A stretch of DNA of 64,000 bases from DATAUD01 sp035511075. GTDB taxonomy: Bacteria > Verrucomicrobiota > Verrucomicrobiia > Limisphaerales > Palsa-1400. The first letter of the stretch is position 1. Every line of letters begins with the position of its first letter. The position numbers and the translations under genes were made by a program. The stretch lies in NCBI GenBank assembly GCA_035511075.1, contig DATKFW010000108.1, positions 62,001 through 126,000 on the forward strand, read 5' to 3'. The notes beneath the pieces were generated by a model. The model worked only from the letters and a program-made list of their open reading frames with translations, made no database searches and had not been told where the DNA came from. Positions 60,609 through 64,000 of the stretch are shown one piece after another.

Positions 60609-60679
60609 GGTTTGTCCAATTCGTGAAGCGGCGCGCCATCCATTCAGCAGTTGCGCCCGGGCCGGGATTCGGATAGATT

Positions 60680-61309
60680 ATGGACGATGAAAGTGCGATT
60701 GGACCTGCTGGAGCACTTGACGGACCAGGACATTCTAGAGGAAGTCCTGGCAAACAATCACCGTTACAAGCCAGAGCCGCTTTTCTCAAAAACCGGAGTT
60801 GGGAGCTTGTCGTCGGCCTCAACCAAGGAGCGTGCGCAAGAGGAGGCGCGCAGCACGGCCAGAATTCAGAGAGCCATGCGGCGGTTGAAGCAGAGTGGCG
60901 GCAAAGCCAAACCGAAGTCCGATCCCTCGCTGAAGTCGTAGAATTCCTGCGGCGATGTCATCGCCGCGCCCCGTTTCTCTTTTTCAACGGCAACACGTTT
61001 GCCGATGTTGGCCGCACCCTCGTTGACGTGGTATTGGCTGACTTGCCTACGAGCCGACGCCGCGAAATCATGTCTGCCGTTGCCCATTACATCGCCGGAG
61101 TGTTGCCATGGGAAGCGATGGCCGGGATCGTTGATTCGCTTTGCGAAACCACCGATTGGAAGGGGGGCGACCGCGTCAAGACGCTGCGCGGTTCGCTGCG
61201 TGGAACGATTCTTCGTGTGCTCAAGGACGGTCGCGTCACATGGAAAGCAGACGGCACGGACAGTGAATTGACTGCGCTTCCCGAAAGCCTGGTCCGCGAA
61301 GTTCAATAA
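60680..61309 (+). CDS. Unknown protein; C-terminal half convincing, N-terminal half overlaps another frame
   Basis: 209 residues if begun at the ATG at 60680. The C-terminal two-thirds looks like a real globular protein: VVEFLRRCHRRAPFLFFNGNTFADVGRTLVDVVLADLPTSRRREIMSAVAHYIAGVL, then GDRVKTLRGSLRGTILRVLKDGRVTWKADG. The N-terminal part (to about 60940) has codon-position composition unlike coding sequence, while the frame starting at 60687 looks coded there. No other start codon is seen in this frame close to 60940. Either true overlapping genes, or one gene joined by a frameshift near 60930. I do not recognise the family. Confidence 0.6.
   Translation: MDDESAIGPAGALDGPGHSRGSPGKQSPLQARAAFLKNRSWELVVGLNQGACARGGAQHGQNSESHAAVEAEWRQSQTEVRSLAEVVEFLRRCHRRAPFLFFNGNTFADVGRTLVDVVLADLPTSRRREIMSAVAHYIAGVLPWEAMAGIVDSLCETTDWKGGDRVKTLRGSLRGTILRVLKDGRVTWKADGTDSELTALPESLVREVQ
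60687..60941 (+). CDS. Small protein overlapping the next gene in another frame
   Basis: 84 residues: MKVRLDLLEHLTDQDILEEVLANNHRYKPEPLF, then a basic tail RIQRAMRRLKQSGGKAKPKSDPSLKS. Third codon positions are mostly G or C, as in other genes of the window, whereas the alternative frame over the same bases is not, so this frame is the better candidate for 60687-60940. It stops at TAG in 60939-60941, close to where the other frame becomes convincing. Function unknown. Confidence 0.55.
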   Translation: MKVRLDLLEHLTDQDILEEVLANNHRYKPEPLFSKTGVGSLSSASTKERAQEEARSTARIQRAMRRLKQSGGKAKPKSDPSLKS

Positions 61310-61341
61310 ATTGCCGATCGCGAAGAACTCCAGGCCGACCG

Positions 61342-62103
61342 TCAAGGCGGATCCATGTCCGCTTCCGAAACCACGGAGGACTTATGGTAATGCAGGGTGA
61401 CACTGGCTTCCATATGCAACGGCCCATTGACGCCACTGACCGCGGGCGTGATGGTAATGCCGCTTTCATGGGCGTCTTCCACGTCGCCAAGTTGAATGCC
61501 CAAAGTCGCTGCCATGGTTTGGGCCCTGTCTTGCGCTTCCTTCGTGGCCGCCGCGATGAGTTGGGTGCGCTGCCGCGAGGCGGGATTCACATCAAAGGAG
61601 ATTCCCGCCAATCGCGTGGCTCCGGCTTTGGTCGCCGTTTCGACCACGCTCCCGATATCGGTGAGTTGGTTGCCTTCCAAATTGACTTCAATAGTTTCAC
61701 CAGTGCGAAATCCCGCAATCGAGGCCGGATGGTCCTTGGTGGCGGGCATCGCCAAAGTCGGAACCACAGTGACGGCAGAGGGATGAATCTCCTCCCTCGT
61801 GATTCCCAGTGTTTCCAGCGCCTGGAAGACCCGTGCGACGGAATCGCTGAGGCCGCCTTGCGACGAGGTGGCATCGGCATTTTGGCACTCCACAATAAAG
61901 CGAACGTGAGCAAGATCCGGGGTCGCGTCCACGGATGCCTTGCCCGTGGCCGTCAGTCGCTGCGTGTCCGCAGACGGGGGTATCACCGGGCCGCCGACGA
62001 CGGTCTGGCCGGGTACAACCTGACACTGGGCCGTCAAACAGAAACCGAAGAGGGCAACCGCCGTCGCCGCAATTCCCGATCGAGAACTCCATCTTATTTG
62101 CAT
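61342..62103 (-). CDS. SIMPL-domain (DUF541) secreted protein
   Basis: About 253 residues from the ATG at 62103. Signal peptide (MQIRWSSRSGIAATAVALFGFCLTAQC). The mature part opens RLTATGKASVDATPDLAHVRFIVECQNADATSS and has VFQALETLGITREEIHPSAVTVVPTL and a C-terminal HMEASVTLHYH, all typical of the SIMPL/BP26 family of periplasmic or outer-membrane associated proteins. Biochemical role not established; some members form channel-like rings. Stands alone, divergent from the BrkB-type gene. Confidence 0.9.
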   Translation of the reverse strand: MQIRWSSRSGIAATAVALFGFCLTAQCQVVPGQTVVGGPVIPPSADTQRLTATGKASVDATPDLAHVRFIVECQNADATSSQGGLSDSVARVFQALETLGITREEIHPSAVTVVPTLAMPATKDHPASIAGFRTGETIEVNLEGNQLTDIGSVVETATKAGATRLAGISFDVNPASRQRTQLIAAATKEAQDRAQTMAATLGIQLGDVEDAHESGITITPAVSGVNGPLHMEASVTLHYHKSSVVSEADMDPP

Positions 62104-62237
62104 AAACAAACGTAGGGGCGGGCGGCGGCAAAACAAGAGGGGTAATATACCCACCCCTCAGGCCAGATTACCCCGGCTTTATTTTTTACCGCCGCAGGGC
62201 AGTTTGGCATTACAGTAACGGGCGAATCGGAATCGTT

Positions 62238-63128
62238 ATGAAAGATCACGCATCAAAACCCGGATTGCACATCGGCGAATTGCATTGGCGCCACATGGCA
62301 CGCAGCTTGATCCGAAGGTGCTCCAAGGACCGTCTGGCTGATCAATCGGCCCAGCTTTCCTACTACTTTTTATTTGCCGTCTTTCCGATGTTGCTATTCT
62401 TGACGGCATTGGTTGGATTCTTCGCCGTGCCGGGAACCGTCACGCAGCGCGTTATTTCCCAATACCTGGGGGCGATTCTTCCCCATCAGGCCTCAAGCTT
62501 TATCGATTCGTCCCTCAGGGAAATCGCCAGCGGCAGCAGCGCGGGGAAACTGACCCTGGGCCTGTTGATTGCGCTGTGGTCGGGTTCCAGCGGAATGGGC
62601 GCGATCATTCACGGGCTTGACCTGGCCTACGGGGTGCGTGACGAACGGCCCTGGTGGCGGGAAAAAATTCTCGCTCTTGTGCTGACCGTCGTGGTGACTT
62701 TTCTGATGGTCGTTGCGTTGTTGCTTGTCGTTTCAGGCGGTGATCTGGCCGCCGCCCTGGCAGCGCGATTTGCCTGGGGAGAAGAATTTACCCTGGTGTG
62801 GAATGTGGCGCAATGGCCGGTGCTGTTGATGTTTGTGCTGCTTGCGTTCGGCCTGATTTATTATTTTGCGCCCAACATCCCGCGTGAGCAATTGCGACGC
62901 CTGGTCCCCGGAACCGTGATTGGCGTGGGAATATGGCTGTTGGTTTCTTTGGCATTCCGATACTATGTCCATCATTTCGGCCACTACAGCGTGACCTACG
63001 GAGCCATTGGCGCGGTCATCGTTCTGATGCTTTGGTTTTATCTTTCCAGCATGGCCATTCTCATCGGAGGAGAGGTCAATTCCATCCTCGAGCGCGCCCT
63101 CGAGGATGCCGGCGGCGGCGAGCCGTAG
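62238..63128 (+). CDS. YihY/BrkB family inner-membrane protein
   Basis: 296 residues, about six membrane helices. The N-terminal segment DQSAQLSYYFLFAVFPMLLFLTALVGFF and the central LWSGSSGMGAIIHGLDLAYGVRDERPWW are typical of the family; the C-terminal SVTYGAIGAVIVLMLWFYLSSMAILIGGEVNSILE fits as well. The family was once annotated as ribonuclease BN, but that assignment is now considered wrong; its function is unknown (envelope or transport). Followed 47 nt later by the OPT transporter. Confidence 0.93.
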   Translation: MKDHASKPGLHIGELHWRHMARSLIRRCSKDRLADQSAQLSYYFLFAVFPMLLFLTALVGFFAVPGTVTQRVISQYLGAILPHQASSFIDSSLREIASGSSAGKLTLGLLIALWSGSSGMGAIIHGLDLAYGVRDERPWWREKILALVLTVVVTFLMVVALLLVVSGGDLAAALAARFAWGEEFTLVWNVAQWPVLLMFVLLAFGLIYYFAPNIPREQLRRLVPGTVIGVGIWLLVSLAFRYYVHHFGHYSVTYGAIGAVIVLMLWFYLSSMAILIGGEVNSILERALEDAGGGEP

Positions 63129-63175
63129 CGCCCGCTCTCGCTTGCATCGGGGGCGTCCATCGCTAATATCCTCGC

Positions 63176-64000
63176 ATGGCGTCCGCAAAACGTTCCTCAA
63201 CCGGCACCGATCCCGCGCCGCGCCCGTTCATCGCGCCGGAAACACGGATGCGCGAATTCACGCCGCGCTCGATCATTCTGGGCGCCATTCTGGGCATGGT
63301 CTTCGGGGCCTCCTCACTTTACCTGGTGCTCAAGGTTGGCATCACGGTCAGCGCCTCAATCCCCGTGGCCGTTATTTCGCTCACGCTGTTTCGTCTTTGG
63401 AAGAAGCTCGGCGGCCGGGACGCGACGGTGCTGGAAAATAACATCGTCCAGACCGCCGGTTCGGCAGGCGAATCGATAGCCTTCGGAGTCGGCGTAACGA
63501 TGCCGGCGATAATGATTCTCGGCTTCGACCTGGAGGTGACGCGCCCGATGCTGGTCGGCCTGCTGGGCGCGTTGTTGGGCATCCTCATGATGATTCCGCT
63601 GCGCCGGGCGCTGATCGTCCAACAACACGGCCAATTGAAGTACCCGGAGGGGACGGCGTGCGCGGAAGTTCTCAAAGCCGGGGCGAACGAGGAATCGCGC
63701 GCCGCCTCGCAGTACACCGATGAAAAACACACGGTGCATCAGGGCGGGGCCGTGATTTTTTGGGGATTTGGCGTGGGCCTGATTTATAAGATAGCGATGT
63801 CGGCGTTCAAAGCGTGGAAGGACACGCCGGAAAAAATCTTCGGACCGCCCTTTGCCGGCGCCTCGATCTCCGCCGAGATTTCCCCGGAGCTATTGGGCGT
63901 GGGCTACATCATCGGCCCGCGCATTTCGTGCATCATGGCCGCCGGCGGCGTGCTTTCGTACTTGGTGTTGATTCCGCTGATCCTCTTTTTCGGCAGGGGG
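63176..64000 (+). CDS. OPT family oligopeptide transporter (N-terminal part, runs off the right edge)
   Basis: 275 residues are present; OPT proteins usually have about 600-700. Start at the ATG at 63176 (MASAKRSSTGTDPAPRPFIAPETRMREFTPRSIILGAILG). Membrane segments include FGASSLYLVLKVGITVSASIPVAVISLTLF and ESIAFGVGVTMPAIMIL. The segment LRRALIVQQHGQLKYPEGTACAEVLKAG is the family hallmark. Imports oligopeptides or metal-peptide complexes through the inner membrane; substrate unknown. No stop or frameshift within the window. Confidence 0.93.
   Translation, partial: MASAKRSSTGTDPAPRPFIAPETRMREFTPRSIILGAILGMVFGASSLYLVLKVGITVSASIPVAVISLTLFRLWKKLGGRDATVLENNIVQTAGSAGESIAFGVGVTMPAIMILGFDLEVTRPMLVGLLGALLGILMMIPLRRALIVQQHGQLKYPEGTACAEVLKAGANEESRAASQYTDEKHTVHQGGAVIFWGFGVGLIYKIAMSAFKAWKDTPEKIFGPPFAGASISAEISPELLGVGYIIGPRISCIMAAGGVLSYLVLIPLILFFGRG

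Noticed and set aside
46..64000. Prophage, toxin-antitoxin or restriction cluster
   Set aside because: Apart from the truncated ORF6N gene and the GxxExxY gene I see no integrase, capsid, methylase, toxin-antitoxin pair or CRISPR-associated gene.

Overview
The window looks like a chromosomal segment of a free-living member of the Verrucomicrobiota (Pedosphaera/Limisphaera-like), with moderately high GC. This is inferred from gene content, not from a marker-gene comparison. Supporting signs are three pseudopilin-type proteins with the FTLIELLVV leader (one with the H-x9-DG tail), large secreted repeat proteins ending in FYR-type C-termini, a GxxExxY protein, an ORF6N protein, an ECF sigma factor fused to a membrane domain, and a TMTC-like membrane/TPR protein.

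Layout. 1-3.4 kb: cimA-valS operon (valS runs off the left edge). 3.5-12.0 kb: three secreted or outer-membrane genes on the minus strand: a beta-barrel-like protein, a seven-repeat adhesin-like protein, and an NHL propeller fused to a metzincin protease. 12.3-15.8 kb: a GH27 alpha-galactosidase and a frameshifted serine hydrolase. 15.8-21.4 kb: fumC, rhomboid protease, a secreted LamG-like protein, queG, GxxExxY protein and shikimate kinase. 21.4-28.0 kb: an accessory stretch with dispersed repeats, a 533-bp unit bounded by 24-bp inverted repeats around a small unknown gene, two paralogous secreted proteins and two pseudopilins. 28.2-30.3 kb: rpmI-rplT-pheS and an orphan receiver. 30.4-35.2 kb: CbiX-like protein, nnr, a membrane protein, adk and fmt. 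35.2-38.7 kb: tail-specific protease and an XRE-receiver fusion. 39.0 kb: tRNA-Leu(GAG), a truncated ORF6N gene and the TMTC-like protein. 42-44.5 kb: YgdR-like lipoprotein, ribE, ribD, guaD. 44.5-51 kb: a tripartite RND efflux operon with an orphan receiver upstream. 51.2-64 kb: SWIM-SNF2 helicase, AsmA-like protein, recG, lipoprotein/pseudopilin, ECF sigma-membrane fusion, polyprenyl synthase, SIMPL protein, BrkB-type protein and an OPT transporter (runs off the right edge).

How the parts fit. Most genes are housekeeping: translation (valS, pheS, rpmI, rplT, fmt, tRNA-Leu), cofactors (ribD, ribE, nnr, queG), central metabolism (fumC, cimA, aroK, adk, ispA-like) and repair (recG). The secreted proteins and alpha-galactosidase point to a polysaccharide- and protein-degrading lifestyle with an elaborate cell surface. 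Several convergent gene pairs overlap at their 3' ends. The most unusual material lies between 20.3 and 27.0 kb, where one short repeat family occurs six times, bracketing a GxxExxY gene and abutting the inverted-repeat unit. Other notable points are a 5'-terminal hairpin that would cover the rpmI ribosome binding site, the XRE-receiver fusion with a palindrome in front of it, and the NHL-metzincin fusion.
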